Part shown: positions 15,403 through 25,031 of the stretch, in pieces
Position numbering within the stretch: the stretch's first letter is position 1
Layout: each line of letters starts with the position of its first letter
Assembly: GCA_019114005.1 (NCBI GenBank)
Contig: DXGH01000037.1
Location: 1-42,477 of the forward strand
Source of the DNA: Candidatus Acetatifactor stercoripullorum
GTDB lineage: Bacteria; Bacillota; Clostridia; Lachnospirales; Lachnospiraceae
Direction: 5' to 3'
Length of the DNA: 42,477 nt
Notes under the pieces: model-generated
Databases searched by the model: none
Told to the model about the DNA's origin: nothing
What the model saw: the letters and a program-made list of their open reading frames with translations, nothing else
Translations under genes and position numbers: made by a program

Positions 15403-16731
15403 CTATACTCCTTGTCCTTCAATCACCTGGCTGTACTTGCGTTTGAGAAGATTCACATTCTTTTGCTGCTCTCTGGTCAGTCCAAAGCCCATAAAACGGC
15501 AGATATGATCGTTTTTCAAAATGCAGAAGCACATTCTTTTCCAGCTGGGAATGTCCTTCGTGGACTTTATATCATCCGTATTGTCAGGAATCTTTCCCAA
15601 AAACATCACTCTGGAATTTTTCATGACGGTATAATTGGAGACACCGTTTCGCCGGATCTGGTAGCCATGCTCTTCCAGCTCTCTGATAGTTTCCTCCTCC
15701 AGTCCTCCTCCCACATTGTGCCAGAAGCGTATAGAGGCTTGAAACTTATTGATATAATTTTGTCTAAGGCGCGCCGGAAGCGTAGCCAGAAGGAACCGGG
15801 TATAGGACTCCCAGGTATGTCCCTCAGGCAGGGTCACGTTTTTATAGCCCATGGCTTTGGTTTTTCCATAGATAGCGGCAAAATTTGCCCCCCGCACTCT
15901 CCCAACCAGCTTCACCCATATCTGCGGATCAATTACCCGGTATAAATTCAGGCTGTCCTTGGCATAGTCGTTAAAAGGAGAGGCCACCCGCATCTGCTCC
16001 GGCTTAAGCCCCGCCATATAGTAAAGATCATACAGACGATTGTAATCATATTGAAACAGATAGTTGGCATGCCATACGTCCCCTACGGACCAGTCATACA
16101 TAGGAGAGGCGCACCAGACCTCCTTAAACTGTCTGCTGATCCAGCAGGTTCCCTTGTAGCCGTATTTTTTGTTGAGAATGCCGCTGTATCGCTGAAGAGA
16201 TTCCTCCGCACGAATTCCCAAAAGACACACTGTCTTTCTGTTCTTGTGGGAGAGACGATACCACCGTCCGAACTGCTTTGCCAGATCCTCCTGGTGCATC
16301 CGGTATCGGTAGGTGGTTATGGGATTGTTTTTCAGATTGATTACATAGGGGTGCTCAGGCATGGGGCGCACCCATGAGTCTTCCTTGGTATCGTCCCATG
16401 GATACCAATACATCTCATAGCTGCTTAACGCCGTCCTGGTAGCCATAGGAAGGCACACCCAGTAGGGCTCCACTTCATCCTTAATCCGCTCGAAGGTACG
16501 CTCCACATATTCCGTAGTCACAGTATACTGCGCCTCAAAATCCTGATGAAAAACCCCGATTTCCCGATTGGGATAATATTTTCTTCGAAAATCCAGAACG
16601 AGATTTAAAAGCAGTCCGCTATCCTTTCCTCCCGAGAAGGATACAAATATGTTGTCGAATTCCTCAAACAGAAAGTGAAGTCTCAGCTGCAGTGCATCAT
16701 ACACATTTTGCGACAGATATTCACGTTTCAT
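15403..16731 (-). CDS. ibrA: IbrA-like PP-loop protein (PAPS reductase family, DUF3440)
   Basis: 442 residues. The ATP-pyrophosphatase PP-loop SGGKDS is at 33-38. A large DUF3440-type C-terminal region follows, with LGIRAEESLQRY, the aromatic-rich WSVGDVWHANYLF and conserved Cys in FCILKNDH. Relatives include PAPS reductases and DndC/SspD-like sulfur enzymes, but no sulfate-reduction gene is nearby, so assimilatory reduction is unlikely. Partner ibrB follows after two bases. Upstream is the YkgJ gene 65 bases away. Function proposed elsewhere is regulatory; an ATP-dependent nucleotide or sulfur transfer reaction is plausible by fold. Confidence 0.85.
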   Translation of the reverse strand: MKREYLSQNVYDALQLRLHFLFEEFDNIFVSFSGGKDSGLLLNLVLDFRRKYYPNREIGVFHQDFEAQYTVTTEYVERTFERIKDEVEPYWVCLPMATRTALSSYEMYWYPWDDTKEDSWVRPMPEHPYVINLKNNPITTYRYRMHQEDLAKQFGRWYRLSHKNRKTVCLLGIRAEESLQRYSGILNKKYGYKGTCWISRQFKEVWCASPMYDWSVGDVWHANYLFQYDYNRLYDLYYMAGLKPEQMRVASPFNDYAKDSLNLYRVIDPQIWVKLVGRVRGANFAAIYGKTKAMGYKNVTLPEGHTWESYTRFLLATLPARLRQNYINKFQASIRFWHNVGGGLEEETIRELEEHGYQIRRNGVSNYTVMKNSRVMFLGKIPDNTDDIKSTKDIPSWKRMCFCILKNDHICRFMGFGLTREQQKNVNLLKRKYSQVIEGQGV

Positions 16732-16796
16732 TTTTGCTCCCTGTCTGTTTCCATATCTTGGTAATTATGGTAACACAGAATTCGACAAAATACAAA

Positions 16797-17465
16797 TTAA
16801 AATTCCCTTTTTGGCACCACCTGCCGGAATCGCGCAAGCCTTTCTTCAAACTGGGAATAAAAGTCCTCCAGAGCATAGGGCGCAAAATAAAAGGTGTTCA
16901 AAAGAAAAAGATTCAGGTTCCTGCAAAAGGAATCCTCCCCATTTTCCCAAAGCAGCTCCTCAACCTCTTTCAGCAGATAATGCCATGTAATGATGAATTC
17001 CTGATTCCGTTTTCCATCCGGCGTATCGATCCATTTGCTCACCTTCACCTTGGTGCGCAGGGCTGTACACTCTCCGGTCTGCAGAAAATAACGAAAGGAC
17101 CCGTTTTCATAGTATCTTCCCAGCGGAAACAGTCTGCAGACTCCCGGACGAAGGGGATGTATGCTGCAGCGTTCCTGGGCATTTAAAAAAGGACAGCGTT
17201 CTTCCTTACCCGTCATCCTGAGATTTGGCAGAATTACGCCGTCCACCACGTTAAGCTGTGCATATTTTTGTAAAAGCTCCTCCATGGAACATTTTAATCC
17301 GGTGGTCAGCCGGAAAACGTCGTAAGGGTCTAAAATGATGGAATTCCCCATACCCTGACAGCACTTAGAACAGCCTGCACAGCCCTGAGCGTCCGCCTTC
17401 ACCATGTCGTTGGGTCCATAGAGCCTTCCATCAGATATTTCCTCCAAAGTAACATTACGCCTCAT
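16797..17465 (-). CDS. YkgJ-family cysteine cluster protein
   Basis: 222 residues. It has the UPF0153/YkgJ signature CAGCSKCCQGMG, then CPFL and CSIHPLRPGVCRLFPLGRY: a set of Cys spaced to bind zinc or an Fe-S cluster. Cytoplasmic; function unknown, with a proposed protein-modification or Fe-S role in the family. The ATG at 17465 is preferred because a GGGGGGAAGG tract precedes it; ATG 17477 is possible. The 5' end overlaps the GH43-like gene by 11 bases, indicating co-transcription in the run mtnA, GH43-like, ykgJ, ibrA, ibrB. Confidence 0.85.
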   Translation of the reverse strand: MRRNVTLEEISDGRLYGPNDMVKADAQGCAGCSKCCQGMGNSIILDPYDVFRLTTGLKCSMEELLQKYAQLNVVDGVILPNLRMTGKEERCPFLNAQERCSIHPLRPGVCRLFPLGRYYENGSFRYFLQTGECTALRTKVKVSKWIDTPDGKRNQEFIITWHYLLKEVEELLWENGEDSFCRNLNLFLLNTFYFAPYALEDFYSQFEERLARFRQVVPKREF

Positions 17466-18405
17466 CCTTCCCCCCATCCTTTCCCGGCCATGCGGCCGCC
17501 AGCGCCTGGTATTCTGCTTCCGTAATATTCAAAATGCCTCCATGACGCTTTTTTGTTTTACCCATATCAAACTCCTCCGGCCTCAGAATGCGGAACCTTC
17601 CCGAGGAAAGCCGATCCGTCACCAAAGGCAGATAGCCCTTCCCCTGAGCAAACCTGTCCACCATCAGACACCATCCCTGGGTGTGATTTAACGGAAAGAT
17701 TTCCGGCCCCTCCACGCCATACAGCTGTGCAAGCTCCGGACTCTCCAGCTCCACAAAAGCCTCCGGCTCCAGGGTTCTGCCAAAATCCACACAGATGCGC
17801 TTGGTGGTCTCATCCTTTGTGTAACGGTAATAGCCCTCTTTGACATGAATGATGGTGCTGTCTATCACATGATTCTCCTTCTCCAGAAACACAAAGGGCT
17901 CTGTAAATTCCCGGAAATTTCTTGTATATGCCCCATATATCCTCTGCTTGGGATTGGTATCTCCTGCAAGCTTTACCATGGAGGCCCAAAAAACCAGCAC
18001 AGCATCCTTTTCGTCATCATAAACAGCCTCCGGTGCCCAGACACAGCCTGCGCCCTCCACGCCCACTGTTCGGGGAAAAGGTCCCGTCCAATGCACAAGG
18101 TCAAAGGATTCCCACACCAGAATATCCCTGCTTCCCTCATACTGTGCGGCCTCCCACCCCTTTCCGGCTTCTATCCGAAGATCCGTTGCAATCAGGTAAT
18201 ATTTTTCCCCTTCCTTTTCCGGAAAGGGGGAACGAAGCAGGAAGGGGTCCCTTGCTCCCCGCTCTCCCACATTACTTCTCAGCACAGGCCTTCCCTGGTT
18301 TAAATCCTGCCAGTGCAGTCCGTCCCTGCTCAGGGAGAAATAAATCTGCTCCCCGTCCTTTTCCTCCCCAATGAAATGGGCAAACAAATATCCTGCTTCC
18401 TTCAT
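17455..18405 (-). CDS. Glycoside hydrolase family 43-like protein (five-bladed beta-propeller)
   Basis: 316 residues without signal peptide, so cytoplasmic. Family-like features: FSLSRDGLHWQDLN near the N-terminus, RDPFLLR (about 51-58), LVWESFDLVHWTGP, VWAPEAVYDDEKDAVLVFWAS (the WAPE motif) and SPELAQLYGVEGPEIF, which supplies a candidate catalytic Glu. GH43 enzymes remove arabinose or xylose from short oligosaccharides. Neighbours give no sugar-uptake context, so the substrate is open. Six bases separate it from mtnA upstream and it overlaps ykgJ downstream. Confidence 0.75.
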   Translation of the reverse strand: MKEAGYLFAHFIGEEKDGEQIYFSLSRDGLHWQDLNQGRPVLRSNVGERGARDPFLLRSPFPEKEGEKYYLIATDLRIEAGKGWEAAQYEGSRDILVWESFDLVHWTGPFPRTVGVEGAGCVWAPEAVYDDEKDAVLVFWASMVKLAGDTNPKQRIYGAYTRNFREFTEPFVFLEKENHVIDSTIIHVKEGYYRYTKDETTKRICVDFGRTLEPEAFVELESPELAQLYGVEGPEIFPLNHTQGWCLMVDRFAQGKGYLPLVTDRLSSGRFRILRPEEFDMGKTKKRHGGILNITEAEYQALAAAWPGKDGGKDEA

Positions 18406-18411
18406 GGTCTT

Positions 18412-19512
18412 TTACAATTCCTCCCCCTTTTCTTTTCTGTCCATGACAGCCTTCAGGCTCTCCGTGTAAGGAGCTCTGGCAATGCCGTACTCTGTGATGA
18501 TCCCCGAAATAAGCTCATGGTCTGTCACATCAAAGGCCGGATTGTACACCTTTACTCCCTTGGGGGCCATGGGCTCTTTATACCACATTTCCGTAACCTC
18601 CTGGGGAGCACGCTCTTCGATGCAGATATCCCCGCCCTTGGCAGTATCCATGTCAATGGTGGAGGTGGGCGCGCACACATACACCGGCACGCCGTAATAG
18701 TTGGCCGCCAAAGCGGCCATGGAGGTGCCGATCTTATTGGCAGTATCCCCGTTTGCAGCCACCCGGTCACATCCCACAAATACAGCCTGCACCAGCCCCT
18801 TGGACATCACGGAGGCAGCCATGTTGTCGCAGATTAAGGTCACGTCCACTCCTGCACAGGATAGCTCATAGGCCGTAAGCCTGGCTCCCTGAAGGAGAGG
18901 ACGGGTTTCGTCCGCAAACACATGAAAATGATACCCTCTCTCCTGCCCCAGATAAATGGGGGCAGTGGCCGTCCCATATTTCACAGTTGCAAGTTGTCCT
19001 GCATTACAGTGCGTCAGGATTCCATCCCCGGGATTCAGCAGACTCAGCCCATATTCCCCAATTTTTCGACAAACCTCCACATCCTCCTGGCGAATGCGGA
19101 GCGCTTCCTTATGCAGGATTTCCTTCACTTCTGCCACAGGACGCTTTTCCTGCCGTCCCGCCTGCAGACACACAGCCTCCATCCGCCGCAAGGCCCAGGA
19201 CAGATTCACCGCCGTAGGCCGGGAGGAGTCCAGATATTCCTTATACTCCCGGAATTTTTGGTAAAATGCCTCAAAATCCTGCTCCTCGATCTCCTTTGCC
19301 AGAACATAAATCCCCAGGGCGGCGGTTACACCGATGGCCGGAGCCCCTCTCACCTGCAGGCGATAGATGGCATCCCATATCTCCTGAGCCGTTTTCAAAA
19401 CCGCCAGCTGCGTGGTGCCTGGCAGCAAAGTCTGATCAATAATCACCACTGCATTTTGCGCTTCGTCTAATGCCACTGTTTCAAAAGACATAATGTTTTT
19501 TTCTTCCTGCAT
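18412..19512 (-). CDS. mtnA: S-methyl-5-thioribose-1-phosphate isomerase
   Basis: 366 residues. The MtnA/eIF2B-like fold is recognised by RLQVRGAPAIG (51-61), THCNAG with catalytic Cys169, FADETRPLLQGARLTAYEL, ICDNMAAS, and GCDRVAANGDTANKIGT with catalytic Asp249. It isomerises methylthioribose-1-phosphate (or 5-deoxyribose-1-phosphate) to the ribulose form in methionine or 5'-deoxynucleoside salvage. No mtnK, mtnN or aldolase partner is adjacent. The first ATG, with AAAGGA 9 bases upstream, is used. It heads the run leading to ibrAB. Confidence 0.93.
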   Translation of the reverse strand: MQEEKNIMSFETVALDEAQNAVVIIDQTLLPGTTQLAVLKTAQEIWDAIYRLQVRGAPAIGVTAALGIYVLAKEIEEQDFEAFYQKFREYKEYLDSSRPTAVNLSWALRRMEAVCLQAGRQEKRPVAEVKEILHKEALRIRQEDVEVCRKIGEYGLSLLNPGDGILTHCNAGQLATVKYGTATAPIYLGQERGYHFHVFADETRPLLQGARLTAYELSCAGVDVTLICDNMAASVMSKGLVQAVFVGCDRVAANGDTANKIGTSMAALAANYYGVPVYVCAPTSTIDMDTAKGGDICIEERAPQEVTEMWYKEPMAPKGVKVYNPAFDVTDHELISGIITEYGIARAPYTESLKAVMDRKEKGEEL

Positions 19513-19549
19513 ATCTTTTTTCCTTTCTTATCCATCTTTCTTATCCTTC

Positions 19550-20041
19550 TTACCCCTGGGCTTTCACAAGCTCTGCAAATTCCGCTCCTGCAGCTCTGGC
19601 CAGATCAGCGGGAGCCAGCTCTATCTGGGAGCCGATTCTGCCGCCGCTGACGATCATGGTCTCCAGGGCCTTGGCGCTTTCATCGATCCGCGTCACATAC
19701 TGCTTTTTCATGCCCACGGCCGTACAGCCTCCCCGTATATATCCCGTGACTGCATTGATATCCTTTACATGAATCATTTCCATGCTCTTTTCTCCCACGC
19801 TTCTTGCAGCCTTTTTCAGATCAAGCTCACAAGCCACCGGGATCACAAACACAAAATAATTTTTGCTGCTTCCCTTTGCAACCAAAGTCTTATACACCTT
19901 CTCATAGGGCAGGGACAGCTTGTCCGCTATCTGCAGCCCGTCCACAAACGCATCGCACTCATAGGTATAGTGGGTGAATGGAATTTTCATGCCTTCCAAT
20001 ATGCGCATGGCATTGGTCTTAACTTCCTTTTGCTTCGCCAT
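19550..20041 (-). CDS. ybaK: Cys-tRNA(Pro)/Cys-tRNA(Cys) deacylase YbaK
   Basis: 163 residues, the full length of a stand-alone YbaK editing domain: MRILEGMKIPFTHYTYE, then LPYEKVYKTLVAKGS with the conserved catalytic Lys, VTGYIRGGCTAVGMKK and MIVSGGRIGSQIEL. It hydrolyses cysteine mischarged on tRNA-Pro in trans. The ATG at 20041 has AAGGCGG 9 bases upstream and gives a normal N-terminus; the frame is open to 20101 but runs into the etfA terminator. mtnA follows after 37 bases. Confidence 0.93.
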   Translation of the reverse strand: MAKQKEVKTNAMRILEGMKIPFTHYTYECDAFVDGLQIADKLSLPYEKVYKTLVAKGSSKNYFVFVIPVACELDLKKAARSVGEKSMEMIHVKDINAVTGYIRGGCTAVGMKKQYVTRIDESAKALETMIVSGGRIGSQIELAPADLARAAGAEFAELVKAQG

Positions 20042-20080
20042 TTTATGGTACCGCCTTTTGCCTTCTTTTTTTCTGCCTCT

Positions 20081-20108
20081 ATTATACAAAAAAATCCCCA
20101 CAGAGCAA
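20081..20108 (-). promoter_or_regulatory. Promoter of ybaK embedded in the etfA terminator
   Basis: TTGCTC (20103-20108) and perfect TATAAT (20081-20086) with a 16-base spacer on the minus strand. The -35 lies in the loop/arm of the terminator hairpin and its U-tract forms the spacer. Confidence 0.5.
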
Positions 20109-20124
20109 ATACCCTGTGAGGATT
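20088..20124 (-). terminator. Terminator of the butyrate operon, after etfA
   Basis: Minus-strand stem AATCCTCACAG / CTGTGGGGATT with one G-U pair, then seven T. The wobble pairs only on the minus strand, confirming the direction. Confidence 0.9.
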
Positions 20125-20146
20125 CCTGTCCAAATTATTTAACGGA

Positions 20147-21190
20147 TCAGTTCGCCGCCATTTCCGCCTTCAGCTTCTCAGTCAATGCAGGAACGATCTT
20201 ATTCAAATCTCCCACAATGCCGTAATCCGCCACATCAAAAATGGGCGCGGTTTCGTCCTTGTTGATGGCGATGATCAAATCGGATTCCTCCATGCCTGCC
20301 AGATGCTGGATGGCGCCGGAAATGCCAATGGCAAAGTATACGTTGGGGCGCACTGTCTTTCCTGTCTGTCCCACCTGAAGGTCCTTGGGCTTCCAGCCTG
20401 CATCCACCACTGCACGGGAGCAGCTTACGGTGCCGCCAAGCACTGCCGCCAGATCGTCCAGGAGCTTGAAGTTTTCTGCGCTTCCCACGCCGCGGCCGCC
20501 GGATACCAGAATCTTAGCGTCCATAATATCCACCGTATCGCTCACTGCCTTTACGATATCCAGAATTTCCACATAGTTTTTGTTGGGCGTAAAGCCGGGA
20601 TTAAATTCCTCCACATTAGCCTTTGCCCCTTCCACCTTAGGGCGCTTCTGCATAACGCCGGGACGGACAGTAGCCATCTGGGGCCGGAAATCAGGGCAGG
20701 CAATGGTTGCAATGGTATTGCCGCCGAATGCAGGACGAGTCATCAGAAGCTGATTGTGCTTCTGCTCCTTTCCAGGAATGGGATTCATGGGGAAATCACC
20801 GATTTCCAGCTGGGTGCAGTCTGCAGTCAGTCCCGTGTGGACTCTTGCGGAAACCCTGGGGCCCAGGTCACGGCCGATGGCCGTTGCGCCCACCAGGAAA
20901 ATCTCCGGCTTATATTTTTCAATTACGGATGCCAGCGCATGGGCATAGGGCTCCGTTCTGTATTCCTTCAACTCAGGATCGTCCACTACGATCACCCGGT
21001 CCGCGCCATATTCAGCAAGCTCGTCCGCAAGCTCCTTTACGCCGCTTCCCACCAGCACGGCGGTCACCTCTGTTCCAAGAGTATCTGCAAGGTCTTTTCC
21101 CTTTCCGATCAGCTCAAAGGCAATGCTGTTAATTACGTTGTCTACCTGCTGGGCAAAGACATATACGCCTTTATATTCTTCTAAGTTCAT
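20147..21190 (-). CDS. etfA: Electron transfer flavoprotein alpha subunit
   Basis: 347 residues. The FAD-binding C-terminal domain is intact: [50 protein letters not shown] and [21 protein letters not shown]. It pairs with EtfB to bind two FAD and, with Bcd, to bifurcate electrons from NADH to crotonyl-CoA and ferredoxin. The ATG at 21190 has GGAGG 7 bases upstream. Last gene of the operon; the spacing from etfB is 46 bases. Confidence 0.97.
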   Translation of the reverse strand: MNLEEYKGVYVFAQQVDNVINSIAFELIGKGKDLADTLGTEVTAVLVGSGVKELADELAEYGADRVIVVDDPELKEYRTEPYAHALASVIEKYKPEIFLVGATAIGRDLGPRVSARVHTGLTADCTQLEIGDFPMNPIPGKEQKHNQLLMTRPAFGGNTIATIACPDFRPQMATVRPGVMQKRPKVEGAKANVEEFNPGFTPNKNYVEILDIVKAVSDTVDIMDAKILVSGGRGVGSAENFKLLDDLAAVLGGTVSCSRAVVDAGWKPKDLQVGQTGKTVRPNVYFAIGISGAIQHLAGMEESDLIIAINKDETAPIFDVADYGIVGDLNKIVPALTEKLKAEMAAN

Positions 21191-21236
21191 TTCATATCCT
21201 CCATTCATGTATCATATCGGGAAAGAATTTTCATCT

Positions 21237-22019
21237 TTAAATTACATGCTTTTCCTTCAGCTTGCCAACAATGTAATCAACAGACTCTGCAGGATCAAGG
21301 GAAACCTTCTCACCGGCGCCCTTTCTCACCTTATCGGAAGCCTTTGCGATCTGGGTAGGCGATCCCTTTAAGCCAAGATTGGAGTCCTCTACATCCTTCA
21401 GATCGTTTCTGCCCCACACGGTAATCTCTGCGCTGCAGGCGTCAAAAATACCGCCGGGGGTCATGTAACGGGGCTCGTTTAACTCTGCCAGAGCTGTGAT
21501 CAGGCAAGGCATTTTTGCCTTGAGAACATGATATCTGTCATCAAACTGACGCTCTACAATCACGCTGTCTCCCTCGATCTGGATTTTCTGGGCGTAGGAA
21601 ATAACGGGAATGTTCAGGTGCTCGGAAATCTGAGGGCCTACCTGTGCGGTATCGCCGTCGATAGCCTGACGCCCGGTGATAATCAGATCATACTCCAGAT
21701 TGCGCAGAGCGCCTGCCAGGGTCTGGGAGGTAGCCCATGTGTCCGCGCCGCCGAGAACTCTGTCCGTTACCAGGATTCCTTTGTCGGCTCCCATAGCCAT
21801 AGCCTCTCTCAAAACATCTGCCGCCTTGGGCAGACCCATGGTGAGGGCGGTAACCTCCGCACCGTACTGATCCTTCAATCTTAAAGCGGCCTCTAAGCCC
21901 GCCTTGTCGTCAGGGTTCATTATGGTCATCATGGCCGCTCTGTCCAGGGTGCCGTCGGGATTAAACTTTACGCCGCCCTTGGTGTCGGGAACCTGTTTAA
22001 TGCAAACAACGATTTTCAT
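21237..22019 (-). CDS. etfB: Electron transfer flavoprotein beta subunit
   Basis: 260 residues. It starts MKIVVCIKQVPDTKG, as is nearly universal for EtfB, and has DLIITGRQAIDGDTAQVGPQISEHLNIP (the EtfB nucleotide-binding signature) and MTPGGIFDA. In clostridial Bcd/Etf complexes the beta subunit carries the bifurcating FAD that accepts electrons from NADH. Between bcd and etfA in the operon. Confidence 0.97.
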   Translation of the reverse strand: MKIVVCIKQVPDTKGGVKFNPDGTLDRAAMMTIMNPDDKAGLEAALRLKDQYGAEVTALTMGLPKAADVLREAMAMGADKGILVTDRVLGGADTWATSQTLAGALRNLEYDLIITGRQAIDGDTAQVGPQISEHLNIPVISYAQKIQIEGDSVIVERQFDDRYHVLKAKMPCLITALAELNEPRYMTPGGIFDACSAEITVWGRNDLKDVEDSNLGLKGSPTQIAKASDKVRKGAGEKVSLDPAESVDYIVGKLKEKHVI

Positions 22020-22063
22020 GTGTTTTCTCTCCTTATTTTCTATAGATTTCTTCCTGTTTTGGC

Positions 22064-23215
22064 CTACTTAAGCAGAGCCGCGGAGATCACCATTCTCTGA
22101 ACTTCGCTTGTTCCCTCGTAAATCTCGGTGATCTTTGCATCGCGCATCATGCGTTCCACATCGTACTCTCTGGTGTAACCATATCCGCCGTGCAGCTGTA
22201 CAGCCTTGGTGGTCACCTCCATGGCAACCTCTGCCGCATACAGCTTTGCCTGTGCCGCTTCAAATCCATATTCCTTCTGGGTAGCCTTTGCCATTGCCGC
22301 CTTGTATACCAGAAGCTTAGCCGCCTCTACCTTGGTTGCCATATCCGCCAGCTGGAACTGGGTGTTCTGCTGTGCTGCAATGGATCTGCCAAACTGCTTT
22401 CTCTCTTTGGTGTAGGCGATGGTTCTGTCAAGAGCGCCCTCCGCAATGCCGAGAGCCTGAGCCGCAATACCGATACGGCCGCCGTCCAGGGTGTGCATTG
22501 CAATCTTAAAGCCCTGTCCCAGCTTGCCTAAGAGATTCTCCTTGGGCACTCTGCAGTCGGTAAAGATCAGCTCATAGGTGGAGGAGCCGCGGATACCCAT
22601 CTTCTTTTCCTTGGTTCCGAAGCTGAATCCGGGCGTTCCCTTTTCTACGATAAAAGAAGAAATCTCCTTAATCATTCTGCCGCGCTTTTCAATCATGCCG
22701 GTCACTGCAAAAATCACATAGACGTCGGCCTCCTTACCGTTGGTGATAAAAATCTTGGAGCCGTTGATCACATACTCGTCGCCGTCCAAAACCGCCTTTG
22801 TCTGCTGGCCCTGGGCGTCCGTGCCTGCTCCGGGCTCAGTAAGGCCGAAGGCTCCCAGCTTTTCTCCCTTTGCCAGAGGAACCAGATATTTCTGCTTCTG
22901 CTCCTCGGTGCCGAAGGTGAGAATGGGATCGCAGCAAAGAGAGGTGTGTGCGGATACGATAACGCCCGTGGTGCCGCACACCTTGGACAGCTCCTCCACG
23001 CACATCACATAGGTGAGGGGATCACAGCCCTGTCCGCCGTACTCCTTGGGAACAGGAATTCCCAAAAATCCGTTCTTTGCCATTTTGTCAACGGTCACTC
23101 TGGGAAACTGTTCTGTCTCATCCACCTCCTGGGCCAGAGGCTTCACTTCCTTTTCCGCAAACTCCTGAAAGAGCGTCCGCGCCATTTCATGTTCTTTCTT
23201 TAAGGTAAAATCCAT
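22064..23215 (-). CDS. bcd: Butyryl-CoA dehydrogenase
   Basis: 383 residues, standard short-chain acyl-CoA dehydrogenase length. The domain order is N-terminal helices, beta domain with [16 protein letters not shown] (FAD/acyl binding) and C-terminal helices with [13 protein letters not shown]. The catalytic base Glu367 sits in YEGTSE at the position typical of short/medium-chain enzymes. It reduces crotonyl-CoA to butyryl-CoA and, beside etfB and etfA, can be assigned to the electron-bifurcating complex that also reduces ferredoxin. Confidence 0.96.
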   Translation of the reverse strand: MDFTLKKEHEMARTLFQEFAEKEVKPLAQEVDETEQFPRVTVDKMAKNGFLGIPVPKEYGGQGCDPLTYVMCVEELSKVCGTTGVIVSAHTSLCCDPILTFGTEEQKQKYLVPLAKGEKLGAFGLTEPGAGTDAQGQQTKAVLDGDEYVINGSKIFITNGKEADVYVIFAVTGMIEKRGRMIKEISSFIVEKGTPGFSFGTKEKKMGIRGSSTYELIFTDCRVPKENLLGKLGQGFKIAMHTLDGGRIGIAAQALGIAEGALDRTIAYTKERKQFGRSIAAQQNTQFQLADMATKVEAAKLLVYKAAMAKATQKEYGFEAAQAKLYAAEVAMEVTTKAVQLHGGYGYTREYDVERMMRDAKITEIYEGTSEVQRMVISAALLK

Positions 23216-23304
23216 GATTTTAATTCCTCCATAACGTTGTTTTTGTATTCAGAAAGCAGACTTGCAGCGCTGAGGTTGCCCTCCGCGCCGCTGATCAAAT
23301 CCGC

Positions 23305-24144
23305 CTATTTTGTATAATCGTAGAAGCCCTTTCCGGTCTTTCTTCCCAGCTTGCCCGCACGAACCATCTTGCGAAGCAGGGGATGAGGACGATACTTGGG
23401 ATCTCCTGTTTCGTTCTGGATTACCTCCATGATAGCCAGCACAATGTCAAGGCCTACCAGATCTCCCAGTGCCAAAGGTCCCATGGGATGATTTGCGCCA
23501 AGCTTCATAGCCTCGTCAATATCCGATGCGCTTGCAGTGCCGTCAGCATAGATGCCGATAGCCTCGTTGATCATGGGGATCAAAATTCTGTTTACCACAA
23601 ATCCAGGCGCTTCCTTTACCTCAACGGGAGTCTTGCCGATCTCTGCAGCGATTCCCTTGATCTTCTCCACCAGCTCTGCAGGTGTGTTCTCGCCTGCGAT
23701 CACCTCCACCAGCTTCATTCTGTCCGCAGGATTGAAGAAGTGCATACCGATCATAGGTCTGTCAAGGCCCGCTCCTATCTCTGTGATGGAAAGGGATGAG
23801 GTGTTGGTTGCAAAAATGCAGTCAGGCTTTACAATATCCTGCAGCTCTTTAAAAGTAGTTTTCTTAATCTCCATGTTTTCAGGAGCTACCTCGATCACCA
23901 GATCACAGTCCGTGCAGATATCCTTAAGTCCCGTCACAATCTTTGCAGCGATGGCGTCTGCCTTCTCCTGGGTAAGCTTCTCCTTGCCCACTAAGAAATT
24001 CAGATTCTTTAAAATCCTTCCCTTGCCGCCGTCTGCAAATTCCTGCTTGATATCGCATAAGCATACCTCATATCCGTCCGTCATGGCAAAAGCCTGTGCG
24101 ATTCCGGCACCCATGGTGCCCGCTCCGATAATACCAACCTTCAT
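23305..24144 (-). CDS. hbd: 3-hydroxybutyryl-CoA dehydrogenase
   Basis: 279 residues. The NAD-binding loop GAGTMGAG is at 7-14, catalytic His135 in MHFFNP, with [12 protein letters not shown] upstream and the dimerisation domain from [15 protein letters not shown]. The last residues [12 protein letters not shown] are typical. It reduces acetoacetyl-CoA to 3-hydroxybutyryl-CoA, usually with NADH in this group. Located 48 bases after crt and about 90 before bcd, with no terminator on either side. Confidence 0.97.
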   Translation of the reverse strand: MKVGIIGAGTMGAGIAQAFAMTDGYEVCLCDIKQEFADGGKGRILKNLNFLVGKEKLTQEKADAIAAKIVTGLKDICTDCDLVIEVAPENMEIKKTTFKELQDIVKPDCIFATNTSSLSITEIGAGLDRPMIGMHFFNPADRMKLVEVIAGENTPAELVEKIKGIAAEIGKTPVEVKEAPGFVVNRILIPMINEAIGIYADGTASASDIDEAMKLGANHPMGPLALGDLVGLDIVLAIMEVIQNETGDPKYRPHPLLRKMVRAGKLGRKTGKGFYDYTK

Positions 24145-24192
24145 TGAAATTTCCTCCTTATGCTTTCTATGTTCTCTTTGCTTATTTTGCTC

Positions 24193-24978
24193 TTAGCAGT
24201 TTTTGAAGGGCTCCTTCACCTTTTCCTTATTTTTGTCTAAGAAAAACGCCATGCCATACCTCTGATCCTGGGTCTCAAAGCAGTCTCCGAAAAGCTTCTC
24301 CTCGATCACAAGAGCCTGGTCCATATCCACGTCAAGGCCCTCATTGATTGCCTTTTTGCAGTTGCGCACCGCGATAGGCGCATTCTTTGCAATGCCTGCA
24401 GCCATCTTCTCCGCAGCGGGAAGCAACTCCTCCTTCGGATACACCGCATTTACCAGGCCGATTCTGTAAGCCTCCTCCGCCTTAATGTTTCGTGCGGTAT
24501 AAATCATCTGCTTTGCCATGCCGGCCCCCACCAGACGAGCCAGCCTCTGGGTTCCTCCAAAGCCGGGCGTGATTCCAAGTCCCACCTCAGGCTGTCCGAA
24601 CACTGCGTTGTCGGAACAAATCCTGATGTCACAGCTCATGGAAAGCTCACAGCCGCCGCCCAGGGCAAAGCCGTTTACCGCTGCGATCACCGGGATGGGG
24701 AAGGTCTCTATTTTGCGAAAAACATCATTTCCCTTCTTGCCGAAAGCCTCTCCCTGCGCCTTGGTCAGGGTGCTCATCTCGCCGATGTCCGCGCCTGCCA
24801 CAAAGGACTTTTCTCCGGCGCCCGTGAGAATCAGCGCTCTCACCTCTTCTAAATTTACCATATCCAGGGTCTGGTTCAGCTCCTCCAGCACTGTGGAATT
24901 CAGCGCGTTCAAAGCCTTTTCCCGGTTGATGGTGATAATGGCATAGCTGCCCTTCTGCTCATATAAAATATATTCCAT
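24193..24978 (-). CDS. crt: 3-hydroxybutyryl-CoA dehydratase (crotonase)
   Basis: 261 residues. Enoyl-CoA hydratase features: KSFVAGADIGEM (oxyanion region), ALGGGCELSMSCD with Glu111, and FGQPEVGLGITPGFGGTQRL with Glu131, the paired catalytic glutamates 20 residues apart. It dehydrates 3-hydroxybutyryl-CoA to crotonyl-CoA. The ATG at 24978 is chosen for GAGGAG 4 bases upstream; the longer open frame to 25050 extends into the thl-crt hairpin and is not credible. Confidence 0.96.
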   Translation of the reverse strand: MEYILYEQKGSYAIITINREKALNALNSTVLEELNQTLDMVNLEEVRALILTGAGEKSFVAGADIGEMSTLTKAQGEAFGKKGNDVFRKIETFPIPVIAAVNGFALGGGCELSMSCDIRICSDNAVFGQPEVGLGITPGFGGTQRLARLVGAGMAKQMIYTARNIKAEEAYRIGLVNAVYPKEELLPAAEKMAAGIAKNAPIAVRNCKKAINEGLDVDMDQALVIEEKLFGDCFETQDQRYGMAFFLDKNKEKVKEPFKNC

Positions 24979-25031
24979 GGTTCTCCTCATTTCTGCGCCG
25001 CTCTTGGCGCATTTAAAATTGTGACGGCATG

